A stretch of DNA of 64,000 nucleotides from Liolophura sinensis. Taxonomy: Eukaryota; Mollusca; Polyplacophora; Chitonida; Chitonidae. Shown piece by piece: positions 43,815 to 56,019 of this stretch. The notes under the pieces were generated by a model. The model was given only the letters and a program-made list of their open reading frames with translations, ran no database searches and had not been told where the DNA came from. A program made the position numbers and the translations under genes. The stretch spans positions 76,375,966 to 76,439,965 of the forward strand of contig NC_088300.1 of the NCBI RefSeq assembly GCF_032854445.1, read 5' to 3'. Each line of letters begins with the position of its first letter. Within the stretch, counting starts at the first letter, position 1.

Positions 43815-45036
43815 GTAACGCCCGACAGATGTCACTGCCTTGTATTTGTATCGCCTTGTGTTTACTATACGGATGATACATGTTGACTGTTGGACTGGCT
43901 GTAACCATATAGAGAATTTTTTGATGTATTACCAAGAGTGTTAAGAGCTGTTGGTAGACTTTCAGTTGGTGGTTTCTGTATCAGAAGCATATGTGTATGA
44001 TTCTTTCTTGGGGTTTGCGCGTTGGTATTTTAGCCGTAATTTTCTCCGCCTTTTAGTGTCGATCCTTGTTGCGTGGTGAAATCTTGTCTTCCATTAATAT
44101 GGCGTGAGATACGATCTGTAGGCCTACGTCACGGGTGGAAAAGTTCGTCAGACAACCATCGTGTATGTGAAAATTTCTTGTTTTGAAAATAGAAAGAAAT
44201 ACGAAGAACATTTCGTTAAACCACCATTCAGTTGATATCTGTAAATACAGAGGCTATATACTGTAATTGGATAATATAACCTGACGTAATATATATTTAT
44301 TTTAACGTGCAAGGAAAACCCATATACGCACGAAAACCCATACATAAATGCCGCAGATGTATTATTAATAGCCCACCGGAAAAAATGCAGGCCTAAGAAA
44401 AAATATATGAATGATGTGTAGACCTACGAATGGCACCATGTGTCGGCTTGTAATATCCCGTACAGTAACCCAATAGACGCGACCTACAGATGTACCTAAA
44501 TACGCTTTACTTCGAGGGCTCACATAATTCTGCAGGTGGTAACAATAGTAATAAAACAATGAGAAGTTACCGAAACAAGTCAAAACAAATTCGGAAATGA
44601 TTTTAGAGAGGATGATGGAGGTTCGGTCAAGAAAGGGGATGAGAAGGCTTATGAGCCGAGCCCTTCAGTTTACATGTGATATACCGGTAGTGTATGTCTT
44701 GTAAAAAATACACATCCTACTCAGTTCTTTATCAAAGAGGACCACGTACTGCAAGAGTATTTTTATTACGTGAGCATTTGCTCCATCAAAATTTTATCTT
44801 GAAACAAAAAGATCCGGAAGAAGTGTTCGACAAGGGAGGCAATTCCACAGAGTTAGTTCCCTTGTACAAGAAATCTCCTGCGGAATTACCAGAAATTTCC
44901 AAACATCCCCTCGTGTTTGTTAGATAGGTTTTAACCGGTAAAAGAGTCACTACGCAGACTGGCTTTTGGCAGTGTGGACCAGACAGCTTGCAGACGCATT
45001 TAATACAGACGGAAGAAGCCTGATAATAACGCACTG
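43815..45036. other. 5' flank of FKBP B
   Basis: No exon is assigned. An open stretch of 77 codons at 44694-44927 has no recognisable domain. The putative 5' UTR is immediately upstream of 45037. Confidence 0.45.
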
Positions 45037-48000
45037 ATGGCCACTGACGAAATCGCGACAGCAATGGAAAGCGAAAGTGTTGCCTCGGATACTACGACAG
45101 CAACGGAAGATAACGGAATTGACTTGACACCAAACAAAGACGGCGGCGTGCTGAAAAAAATTTTGAGGGAAGGAACAGGAAGTGAAACCCCAGGCAAAGG
45201 AGACACGGTTTATGTGCATTACGTTGGCACTCTCCTTGATGGGACGAAATTTGATTCCAGTCGAGACCGCAATGAACTGTTTGATTTTAAATTGGGCATG
45301 GGTAATTATCACTATCAGAAAAATCACCTAAATGAAAGGTGAAATAGACCTGTTTACTAGTGTTGTTGGCCTGTTCAAAACTTACACAAACGTGAACTTG
45401 AAAAATAACAAAAGAATAGAAGGTTGATTTTTGCCGATTACTAAAGATTAAAGTACTATAGGACACAGACATAATCATATGTGAAGGCTAGACACATTCT
45501 GATTACTTTTCCAGAAATAATTTGTTCCTCAAAAGCTATAATTTTAATTTTTTATGGTATAATCTTCTTCAGTGCTAGCCCAGAAAGACCCCAACTCCTT
45601 TTCTTATAACGGCTTATTGTCGTTGGATTATTGTTGCTAACAGTATTAATTTCGTAGTCAAGGAAGGGCAACTATCTTTGTTATCCAACAACTCTCGCAC
45701 AAAATAGGCCTACCCACTGCACTGCCATCATGTGTCCCATCAGAATTAGATTTATTTATTTATTTATTTATTTGATTGGTGTTTTACGCCGTAAAGAATA
45801 TTTCACTTATACAACGGCGGCCAGCATTATGGTGGGTGGAAACCGGGCACAGCCTGGGGGAAACCCATGACCATCCGCACGTTGCTGCCAAACCTTCCCA
45901 AATACGGCCAGAGAGAAAGCCAGCATGAGCTGGACTTGAACTCACAGCGACCGCATTGGTGAGAGACTCCTGGGTCATTACGCTGTGCTAACACGCTAAC
46001 CAACTGAGCCACGGAGGCCCCGCCCGTCAGAATTAGAATAGATGTAGCCATGAAGGCCTCCGCTGCACACAAGCCTTGGTCACTGCCGCCTTCTTAAGCA
46101 GCTACTGCCATGTCCTCCTTCATCGAGGAGTAGTGGGAAGATGGAGACAGTGTCCGTGGACTGCGCTGTGGAAGCTTTCATGCCTATAATAAGTCTATTC
46201 TAAAGCGAGTGGGGACACATGTTGGCAGTGCGGTGGGTGGGGAAAGCAGGCCTTTAAGTTGCTGTCTTTTATTTATGTGAGACTTGGTTGATAACAAAGA
46301 CAATCGGCCTGGACCTTTGTTGAGTACAAAATTAATATCGCCTAACGCTGAGACACCAACGATGTTAGGCCAGTAATAGAAAAGGAGTCTTTTGGGGCTA
46401 CTTCAATGCCAGTATCATCTGGGTTAGATTTAATTTGTTTTCACATGTAGTACTCTTCTCACGTGACCAAAGAGTGTGCTATTGATCGGCTAAGAGCAGC
46501 TATGACGTTACTGCAAAATTATGAATTATAGCAATTCAGCATTTCGTTAGTTTTGCGAGTTGATACATGTTTTGGTGGGATAAGGTGGGAGCTCTTGCAA
46601 ACTAACACAGCTCAAAGATGTGATACATGCTTGTGGTGCTGCAGGGCTGACAGACCCAGCTATACAAGATGCATGTATATTCAATCTAGCAATCACAAAA
46701 TCACGCCTGTCAGCTGGGTTAGTTCGCGAGAGCCACTTGTCAGACTCAAAACGGCATTAACTGGCAAGGCTGCTGAAATGGTGATTCAGCTTATGTGTAC
46801 ATGTATTTGACGTCATGCAAATTATCAAAATGAGGCCATCATTTGGTAAATGAAATTGATTACCAGGGATAATGATCACAAAATTGTGTGTTTGGCCGTA
46901 TCTACGGCCATGTTTGGGGGCGGACTTAGGTCAAGTGTTTAGAGGTGCTTGCCTTTCAGTATAAGTGAAAAAATCTTAAGTATGGCCTTCAGAAAAATCA
47001 AATAAATAAATGCATCCATGTTAGATAAATTTTTCACAAGTGTCATGTGAGCTGTGCTTGTCCTAAAAGCGATACAAAAGAATACACTATAATAACCATT
47101 CAAGCGTATCTCTATTTCTCCATCTTTAGTAAAGGACTGCTTGATGGGCTATTCCAATAATACAGCATTGATAGTGTTTCAGGTGATGACACCTAGTAGG
47201 GATTGAAAGATAAAAATTGAAATTCTAGTTAAAACCAAATTTTTGGTGTGGTTTTTTTCCAATTCTGTATTTTAAGAGATATATGATTTGTTATAAGCAG
47301 GGCTGAGTTTGTTGTGTGATTTTTTTCAGGTTCAGTTATTAAAGCCTGGGATATCGGAGTAGCATCCATGAAAAAGGGAGAACTGGCTCTGTTAACATGC
47401 AAACCAGAGTATGCTTATGGAGAGTCTGGATCAGGACCAGTGATTGGACCAAATGCCACACTGGTGTTTGAGGTGGAACTCTTCAGATGGGAAGGTACAT
47501 TTTAATTCTAATGTTTTACAGTTTCCTGCACATTGTATTTTTAGCCTAACCTACACATATCTTTGCATGTATTTAATTACTCAAGTCACGTAAATCAGTC
47601 TCCCAGTACAGGATACCTGAAAGTGCTATATCTGGTACACAGAGGCTTGTCTAAATGGAATAAAGGTGCCTGTGCACTGTTATGTATTTGTCCCCACTGA
47701 CTAGTTCTGCTTGATCATCTGTTGAATGGAGATGTCTTAATTCCTGTAGGAGAAGATATCTCAGAAGAGCGAGACGGTGGAGTGACAAGACGAGTGATCA
47801 GAAAGGGGGAGGGCTACAAGACACCCAATGAAGGGGCTACAGTTGATGGTATGATAACGGTGTGAGACTTCATTTGTAGTAGGCTCATTCATCATCTCTG
47901 ACATTTGTGTGAAGATCTGTAATAAAGAAACCTTTTTTTGTTGCCAAGGACTGATTTGTGCATATTATAGTTAATGTTTCGTGGAGTCTTATGTTGTTAT

Positions 48001-51000
48001 GAAAGATTGTTTGATGATAAAAAAAAGATATGTTAATGATTCATGCTGGAAGTTGTACCAAATCTGTGACAATCACCCCCTTCATTCATTAGTCCACTCC
48101 ACTATTAACAAGCATTGGTTGTTGTTGATTTCAGTTCACATTACTGGAAGGTACAATGATGCCATATTTGACGATCGAAATGTTCAGTTTATTCTGGGAG
48201 AGGGAGAGGAACTAGACATATGCCCTGGTCTTGAACAGGCTTTGAAGAAATTTGTGAACAAAGAACATTCCAAGCTCTGGATAAAATCAAAACATGCCTT
48301 TGGCAAGGAGGGCAGTGCGAAATTCAACATTCCACCTGATGCTGACATTGTGTATGAAGTAGAGATGACAAATTTTGAGAAGGTGAGTACACATGTACTT
48401 TAAATGTTTGTTCATGGTGAAAAGCCTATTTTTGTAAACTTTATAATATGTTAAATCTTGATAATAACATAATTGTCTTTATTGGCATTGTGTTAGATAT
48501 ATGCAGAAGTGGGAGCTCTTTAAGTATGTCTTAACATCTTGTAGGCAAAGGAAGCCTGGGAAATGGATACAGCTGAAAAACTCAACCAGTCAGAACTTGT
48601 GAAGCAAAAGGGAACAGATTTCTTCAAGGTCAGTGTTTTCTGTTGATATGTATCGTGGATTGTTTGTATATCTTGGTGTGGCATTTTCATTTTCACTGGC
48701 CATCCCTTTAATACATCATATCACGTAGATTTCAAGAGCTGAAAGTTAAATTCTAGTGTATTGCTATTATACAGTACATTATTTGCAGAATTCATTATCT
48801 TTGGATTCCATAACATTTCCATGAAAATGTATAGGAATATATGTTTATTTAAAACAAAAATAATAGATATAAGACTTCAGTCTTGTTATCTAGAATTGCA
48901 TTGTTCCATTTGTAGGCAGGTAAATACAAGCAAGCCATCAACTATTACAAGAAAATAGTGAAGTTTTTAGAGACAGAGAGTGCTTTGGAGGGTGAGGAAA
49001 CGAGTCGTCACAAGAGCTTGTTGTTAGCGGCCCACCTAAACCTGGCTATGTGTCAGCTGAAGCTACAGGATTACCAGCAGGCAGAGAAAGAGTGTGAGAA
49101 TGCCCTGGAGATAGATGCCAAGAATGAGAAAGGGTTGTTCCGGCGCGGAATGGTGAGTCTAATACACAAGCAGAATACTAACTCAGGCCCTCTGAAAATA
49201 CATAAAATCTTATTGAAAATCATAAATAAGTATTTGTAGCATATTTTTTTCAAATGTGGCCCACGTCAGAGCCTGCATATGTGATTTTACTATTGTATTT
49301 TCGTGCTTTGATATGTTTTTTTTATGCCAGGCACGGCTGAAGCAAAATGAATATGAGTCGGCTATAGAGGATTTCCGGGAAGTGTTGAAGATTGACCCAA
49401 ACAACAAAGCTGCCAGAAAGGAACTCAGTCTGGCCACACAGAAACTCAAACAGTTCCGGGACAAGGAGAAGAAACTCTATGCTGGCATGTTCACCAAGCT
49501 GGCTGCAAAGGAGGTTAGAATTCATGCAGTCCTTCTAAGTCATTCCACTGTTAAGCATTGGTGTATGTGTGCCACTGCTAAGTACTGGTGAATCTGGTGT
49601 CAATGTACAGGATGCTTTATTGAGACAGCACTGTAGATATGATGTACCTGATACTAGTCTGTTATTAGGAGGAACTGTTGTGTTATGGGTCATTCCACTG
49701 CTAAGTACTTTTGGATCTGGTGTCAGTTTACAGGATGCTTTATTGAGACAGCACTGTATATATGATGTCCCTAATACTAGTCTGTTATTGGGAGGAACTG
49801 TTGTGTTATGGGTCATTCCACTGCTAAGTACTTTTGGATCTGGTGTCAGTGTACAGGATGCTTTATTGAGACAGCACTGTATATATGATGTCCCTAATAC
49901 TAGTCTGTTATTAGGAGGAACTGTTGTGTTATGGGTCATTCCACTGCTAAGTACTTTTGGATCTGGTGTCAGTGTACAGGATGCTTTATTGAGACAGCAC
50001 TGTATATATGATGTCCCTAATACTAGTCTGTTATTAGGAGGAACTGTTGTGTTATGGGTCATTCCACTGCTAAGTACTTTTGGATCTGGTGTCAGTGTAC
50101 AGGATGCTTTATTGAGACAGCACTGTATATATGATGTACCTAATACTAGTCTGTTATTAGGAGGAACTGTTGTGTTATGGGTCATTCCACTGCTAAGTAC
50201 TTTTGGATCTGGTGTCAGTGTACAGAATGCTTTATTGAGACAGCACTGTAGATATGATGTCCCTAATACTAGCCTGTTATTGGGAGGAACTGTTGTGTTA
50301 TGGGTCATTCCACTGCTAAGTACTTTTGGATCTGGTGTCAGTGTACAGGATGCTTTATTGAGACAGCACTGTAGATATGATGTACCTGATACTAGTCTGT
50401 TATTAGGAGGAACTGTTGTGTTATGGGACGTTCCACTGCTAAGTACTTTTGGATCTGGTGTCAGTGTACAGAATGCTTTATTGAGACAGCACTGTAGATA
50501 TGATGTACCTGATACTGGTCTGTTATTGGGAGGAACTGTTGTGTTATAGGTCATTCCACTGTTAAGTACTTTTGGATTTGGTGTCAGTGTACAGGATGCT
50601 TTATTGAGACAGCACTGTAGATATGATGTACATGATAATGATCTGTTATTAGGAGGAACTGTTGTGTTATGGGTCATTCCACTGCTAAGTACTTTTGGAT
50701 CTGGTGTCAGTGTACAGGATGCTTTATTGAGACAGCACTGTAGATATGATGTACCTGATACTGGTCTGTTATTAGGAGGAACTGTTGTGTTATGGGTCAT
50801 TCCACTGCTAAGTACTTTTGGATCTGGTGTCAGTGTACAGGATGCTTTATTGAGACAGCACTGTAGATATGATGTACCTGATACTGGTCTGTTATTAGGA
50901 GGAACTGTTGTGTTATGGGTCATTCCACTGTTAAGTACTTTTGGGCCTGGTGTCAGTGTACAGGATGCTTTATTGAGACAGCACTGTATATATGATGTCC

Positions 51001-52652
51001 CTGATACTGATCTGTTATTAGGAGGAACTGTTGGGTTATGGGTCACTCCACTGCTGAGTATTCGTGGATCTGGTGTCAGTGTACAGGATGCTTTATTGAG
51101 ACAGCACTGTACATATGGCGTCCCTGAGACTAGTCTGTTATTTATAGGAGACACTGTTATGTGTATTTGGGTCATGCCACGGCTAAGTACTGGTGGATCT
51201 GGTGTCAGTGTACAGGATGTTTTATTGAGACAGCACTGTAGATATGATGTATCTGATACTGATCTGTTATTAGGAGGAACTGTTGTGTTATGGGTCATTC
51301 CACAGCTAAGTACTTTTGGATCTGGTGTCAGTGTACAGGATGCTTTATTGAGACAGCACTGTATATATGATGTCCCTAATACTAGTCTGTTATTGGGAGG
51401 AACTGTTGTGTTATGGGTCATTCCACAGCTAAGTACTTTTGGATCTGGTGTCAGTGTACAGGATGCTTTATTGAGACAGCACTGTAGATATGATGTACCT
51501 GATACTAGTCTGTTATTGGGAGGAACTGTTGTGTTATAGGTCATGCCACGGCTAAGTACTGGTGGATCTGGTGTCAGTGTACAGGATGCTTTATTGAGAC
51601 AGCACTGTAGATATGATGTACCTGATACTAGTCTGTTATTAGGAGGAAATGTTGTGTTATAGGTCATTCCACTGTTAAGTACTTTTGGATCTGGTGTCAG
51701 TGTACAGGATGCTTTATTGAGACAGCACTGTATATATGATGTCCCTAATACTAGTCTGTTATTGGGAGGAACTGTTGTGTTATGGGTCATGCCACAGCTA
51801 AGTACTTTTGGATCTGGTGTCAGTGTACAGAATGCTTTATTGAGACAGCACTGTATATATGATGTACCTGATACTAGTCTGTTATTAGGAGGAACTGTTG
51901 TGTTATGGGTCATTCCACTGTTAAGTACTTTTGGATCTGGTGTCAGTGTTCAGGATGCTTTATTGAGACAGCACTGTATATATGATGTCCCTGATACTGG
52001 TCTGTTATTGGGAGGAACTGCTGTGTTATGGGTCATTCCACTGCTAAGTACTTTTGGGTCTGGTGTCAGTGTACAGGATGCTTTATTGAGACAGCACTGT
52101 ATATATGATGTCCCTAATACTAGTCTGTTATTAGGAGGAATTGTTGTGTTATGGGTCATGCCACTGCTAAGCACTGGTGGGACTGGTGTATCTGTTGATA
52201 GCCATGGTAGCACACATCGCCTATGTGTATGTTGTCACTATAATTAGCAAAAAATTCGTTTTATTTTCAAACAGCAAAGAAAAACACTGTATGGACTTTA
52301 TTTAGTGTCAGAGTGTCATGTTAATGTCATTTTGTCAACATATACATGTGCACTGTTTTCTTTTTATAATTTTGCCTCACATATTAATGCTGGAGTCCTA
52401 CTAAAGCACTGCGCTATGGTTCTGTCATGGAGACTGACTTGTTATTATTTTGGTGTAATATGACCAAAATAATGTTTGAGCATTGTTTAAACCCTAAACA
52501 AACACAGGGCAATCCGTTTCTTCATTCTTCTTGTTCTGCTTCAGGAAAAATTGAATACAAATGAGGTGAATGGTACAGATAGCAGAAGCCGATCAGAAGG
52601 TCATGATAGTGGCTCAGCGGGGAGTGGGGATGGAGAAGCTATGGAGAACTAA
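45037..52652 (+). CDS. FKBP4/5-like: FKBP51/52-type peptidyl-prolyl isomerase co-chaperone, copy B
   Basis: Exons: 45037-45301, 47330-47494, 47750-47848, 48135-48382, 48545-48628, 48916-49152, 49331-49513, 52545-52652; total 462 aa, close to vertebrate FKBP52. Exons 2-5 match copy A in length exactly (165, 99, 248, 84 nt). FK1 has [27 protein letters not shown] and LVFEVEL, so the isomerase pocket is intact. FK2 has [15 protein letters not shown]. The TPRs include [13 protein letters not shown] and [17 protein letters not shown]. The last exon is short and Ser/Gly-rich ([15 protein letters not shown]), unlike the acidic end of copy A. The exon 7 donor is a weak GTTAGA, followed 26 nt later by a 2.6-kb minisatellite. 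The role is Hsp90-linked folding of client proteins, inferred from the family. Confidence 0.9.
45740..46037 (-). mobile_element. Full-length SINE with 11-bp target duplication
   Basis: A complete reverse-oriented copy: (ATTT)n tail at left, GGTGTTTTACGCCGTAAAGA, ACAACGGCGGCCAGCATTAT, B box TTGAACTCACAGCGACCGCA and head ACCAACTGAGCCACGGAGGC. TCAGAATTAGA occurs on both sides (45740-45750 and 46027-46037). It lies in intron 1 of FKBP B and serves as the reference copy for the family. Confidence 0.92.
46955..47010 (+). mobile_element. SINE 3' end fragment
   Basis: TATAAGTGAAAAAATCTTAA followed by GTATGGCCTTCAGAAAAATC and AAATAAATAAAT is a diverged 3' end of the main SINE. Confidence 0.6.
49539..52200. 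repeat. 123-bp minisatellite in intron 7 of FKBP B, about 21 copies
   Basis: The unit runs from GGTCATTCCACTGCTAAGTA through TTTTGGATCTGGTGTCAGTG, TACAGGATGCTTTATTGAGA and CAGCACTGT to CTGTTATTAGGAGGAACTGT. Starts at 49689 and 49812 give 123 nt, that is 41 codons. Because the period is a multiple of three and few units hold stops, long open frames arise: 792 codons on the minus strand and 326, 311 and 176 on the plus strand. I read these as repeat artefacts. Confidence 0.92.
52238..52405. repeat. Segment duplicated on both sides of the last FKBP B exon, copy 1
   Basis: ATAATTAGCAAAAAATTCGT, TTATTTTCAAACAGCA, AGTGTCATGTTAATGTCAT and TGTTTTCTTTTTATAATTTT align in order with 53114-53260. It lies at the end of intron 7. 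Confidence 0.6.
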
Positions 52653-53113
52653 GCAGACTGTACCTCCTCACCACGAACATGCTACAATCATCAGACGCAC
52701 CAGTGACGTCATTGACATCTAGAACAGTCTTGCCACCGACGTCATTGATATCCAGAATAGTCTCACTAGCGTGATTTGTCTCTATTTGGCGGTTACCGAG
52801 TTCTATGAAGTCAAGAGACATTTACCTGCAATTTTGACCCCTCTGTATTGGCTGCTTTACAGATATTTTTGCCAAAAAATAGGTTTGCCAAGCTAAAATT
52901 CTCGTGTACATGTACATGCTGAGTATATAGAGTATCAGCCAAATCATTCGAACTCACAAAACTAGTATGGCACAGTTCTTTGATGGAAATGAAAACATTT
53001 AGCAGGCATCTTATTCGACTTTTCAATCGTCCTGTATGATGAGAGTATGTAAATCTCAAGGAAACATTTCTCAGTTGAGATTTCTTCTGGTACGCATCAC
53101 TTACATCCTCATT

Positions 53114-53260
53114 GTAATTATCAGAAATTCATTTTGTTTTCAAATAGCATAGATAAAAGCTGCCTGAGCTTTAATATGGACCAGAATGTCATATCCATAT
53201 CGTTTTATCCACGTACACGTGTTTTGTTTTCTCTTCATAATTCATTTGTTGTGATCATGA
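53114..53260. repeat. Segment duplicated on both sides of the last FKBP B exon, copy 2
   Basis: GTAATTATCAGAAATTCATT, TTGTTTTCAAATAGCA, AGAATGTCATATCCATATCG and TTTTGTTTTCTCTTCATAAT. A possible poly(A) signal (AATAAA, about 53261) follows directly, so this copy may be part of the 3' UTR. Confidence 0.6.
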
Positions 53261-53289
53261 AAATAAAAGGAACTACTAAAACAATTAGC

Positions 53290-54025
53290 TTAATCTATAC
53301 ATAAATGTACATGTGCCTTTTTGATTTGTCCAAGTACTCGATGTCTTAAATAGAGCTTTCTTCATTTTAAATGCAGGTGTATCTTGACTCTTGGGTCATT
53401 TTTTGACGTCAAGCTCAAGTTGTTACCATCTTTTTTTACCCTTTTTAAATTTACAGTGAAGTGATAATGTCAGCCATACCGCCTGTAGCAAACTCCATTT
53501 TTTTTTGACAATCAAAGCGATTTAATAGCTTTTTGTTTGTAATAAGAAGCAAAATCCAGGATACAAGTCTTAATGCGACATCTCTCTTCTGAACGTGAAT
53601 TTTCTAGGTATAATAGAACTGATACACGAACTCTCCCTAGGAGTGAGGACAAATTTCGTTGCGAAGCATGATTTCGTGCTACATGAATCTGACCTAAATC
53701 CGGTTTTAACAGGTTAAAGTTGGACGTTTATGGTAGTATTTGTGTGATGCAGAATCGAAGATGAAGATTCTGGTAGGCCTTATTATATCGCCTACATGAA
53801 ACCATGACCGTGAGAATATGCCATAAGATATCAAAAACGTTGTAACGATGGCAGAATATGAAAATGTACTGTTTACTCTATATAGTAGTTAACATGGCAT
53901 TGGGTGGGCAAGATAAAAACGGTAATCCTCTTAAATTCTCAGTTATTCAAAGTTCATTATGTTTGAAACGTAATGCTTGATTATATCAAATACATTATTT
54001 AACCTTCATGAACATTTAAGCAATG
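53290..54025. other. No gene seen
   Basis: AT-rich intergenic DNA after FKBP B. Confidence 0.5.
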
Positions 54026-54028
54026 TAC

Positions 54029-54295
54029 AATGTTGGTATGGGCTCAGCAGATCGTAATGACCCAGGAGCATCTCCCCAATGCGGTCGCGCGGAGGTCAAG
54101 TCCAACTCATGCCGGCTTCCTCTCCGGCCGTACGTGGGAAGGCCTGTCAGCAACCTGCGGATAGTCAGGGGTTTTTCCCGGGCTCCGTCCGATTTCCTCC
54201 CACCACAATGCTGGTCGCCGTCATATTAGTGAAATGTTCTTGAGTACGGCATAAAACACCAATCAAATAAATAAATAAAATAAATGTTGGTATGG
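54029..54295 (+). mobile_element. SINE with 13-bp target duplication
   Basis: AATGTTGGTATGG flanks the copy at 54029-54041 and 54283-54295. Inside are a shortened head (GGCTCAGCAGATCGTAATGA), TCTCCGGCCGTACGTGGGAA, the core TCCTCCCACCACAATGCTGG and the tail CACCAATCAAATAAATAAAT. Confidence 0.92.
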
Positions 54296-54299
54296 CATC

Positions 54300-55010
54300 A
54301 AGTGTGAGTAATGTGCTATTTGAGGGGTTACAATTTGTAGTTGTTAATTCGGTAGAGAATTTTTTTCAAAAAGTCTTTAATATCTACTAAATAATGTGGG
54401 GAAAAGCCTGTCTTAAATTTGAAACATGTTGCAATACTATTTCACGTATGGTGCGTAAATTTTAATAAATTGTGTCCATAATATCCATCAAATAATATGT
54501 GTGAAACATCAAAATCTTACGTTTGTAATATTTTAACAAATTGCAGCATGTTTAAGAGGGTTACCGTTTTTTTCTCTCTGACAATGTACCAGTGAAGTTT
54601 CCTGAAATGACTTGCCGTGGAATGGATGTGAACATTGGAGGCTGCAACAGCAGAGAACTTAATAACACACGTAACATTTATGATAGACCATCGCCTTTGA
54701 CAAGGACGCGTGGGAAGCCATTCTTCTAAGTCTCTTGTGGATTGGTGAGAACTGGTGGGAACTTGAAACAACGGAACAGTGGTAGAATGTCGTCAATCGT
54801 CAGCAGAATGTCTGAAAAGCGTCGTTCAGAAAATAGTGGAAAGCGTTTGCATATCATAGTTTGAAAAGGTGAGGTTTAAGGGTAAGGGGCGTAGCGAAAC
54901 AACGTTGAGCAGGAGTAGGGTACGCTATCTCTTTCGAAACTATGAATGATAAATTATGTCACATAGGGTGTGTAAAGCTTGTCATGCACGAGCCATTAAG
55001 ACGACTCTAC
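54300..55010. other. No gene seen
   Basis: AT-rich DNA with no exon or repeat that I can support. Confidence 0.45.
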
Positions 55011-55012
55011 TC

Positions 55013-55493
55013 CACTCGACTAGTCGCTCGCAGTTTATCCCAGTCGCTGATGGCCATGCAAGTTTAAAATTGCCCGGCTTACACGTATTTATAACGACTG
55101 GAGTACAACCGACTCCACACGACTGGTCGTTCGCAGTTAATCCCAGTCCCTGACGGCCATGCGATTTTATTTATTTATTTATTTGATTGTTGTTTTACGC
55201 CGTACTTACGAATATTTCACTTATACGACGGCGGCCAGTATTGTGGTGGGTGGAAAACAGGCACAGCCCTGGGAAACCCACGACCATCCGCAGGTTGCTG
55301 AAAGACCTTCCCACATAGGGCCGGAAACGAAGCCAGCATAAGCTGGACTTGAACTCACAGCGACCACATTGGTGAGAGACTCCTGGGTCATTACGCTGCG
55401 CTAGAGCGCAAACCAACTGAGCCACGGAGGCCCCACCATGCGATTTTAAGCTTGACCGGCATACACGTATTCATAACGAATGGCGTACAACTG
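55013..55493. repeat. Duplicated segment of about 100 bp, second copy split by a SINE
   Basis: Copy 1 (about 55013-55110) holds CGCTCGCAGTTTATCCCAGT, TGATGGCCATGCAAGTTT and GGCTTACACGTATTTATAAC. Copy 2 starts near 55120 (CGTTCGCAGTTAATCCCAGT, TGACGGCCATGCGATTTTA), is broken at 55169 and resumes at 55449 (GCTTGACCGGCATACACGTA). It leads into the 37-bp array. Confidence 0.8.
55157..55448 (-). mobile_element. Full-length SINE with 13-bp target duplication
   Basis: CCATGCGATTTTA occurs at 55157-55169 and 55436-55448. The copy is complete in reverse orientation: (ATTT)n, GTTTTACGCCGTACTTACGA, CGGCGGCCAGTATTGTGGTG, TTGAACTCACAGCGACCACA and ACCAACTGAGCCACGGAGGC. Confidence 0.93.
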
Positions 55494-56015
55494 GTAAAAG
55501 CATGAACTGGTAACGACCGGAGTACAACTGGTTAAAACATGCACGGGTAACGGCCAGAGTACAACTGGTAAAAACACGCACTGGTAACGACCGGAGTACA
55601 ACTGGTAAAAGCATGCACTGGTAATGACCGGAGTACAACTGGTAAAAACGCGCACTGGTAACGACCGGAGTACAACTGGCACAAAGACGCACGGGTGACG
55701 ACTGGAGTACAACTGGTAAAAACACGCACTGGTAACGACAGGAATACAACTGGTAAAAACACGCACTGGTAACGACCAGAGTACAACTGGTAAAAACACG
55801 CACGGGTAACGACCGGAGTACAACTGATAAAAACACGCACTGGTAACGACCGGAGTACAACTGATAAAAACACGCACTGGTAACGACCGGAGCACAACTG
55901 GTAAAAACACGCACTGGTAACGACCGGAGTACAACTGATAAAAACACGCACTGGTAACGACCGGAGTACAACTGGTAAAAACACGCACGGGTAACGACCA
56001 GAATACAACTCAAGT
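55480..56015. repeat. 37-bp minisatellite, about 14 copies
   Basis: The unit is CTGGTAACGACCGGAGTACA plus ACTGGTAAAAACACGCA; the period from 55518 to 55555 is 37. Because 37 is not a multiple of three, the repeat cycles through all reading frames, and all three minus-strand frames stay open (180-218 codons). These are not taken as genes. Confidence 0.92.
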
Positions 56016-56019
56016 GAAT

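Noticed and set aside
44694-44927. 77-codon ORF as a small gene before FKBP B
   Set aside because: No domain or splice evidence; it probably lies in the upstream flank or 5' UTR.
49535-51913. 792-codon open frame on the minus strand as a large secreted Cys-rich protein
   Set aside because: It is wholly made of the 123-bp minisatellite inside an FKBP intron, with no start context, signal peptide or flanking exon. The plus strand is open for the same arithmetic reason.
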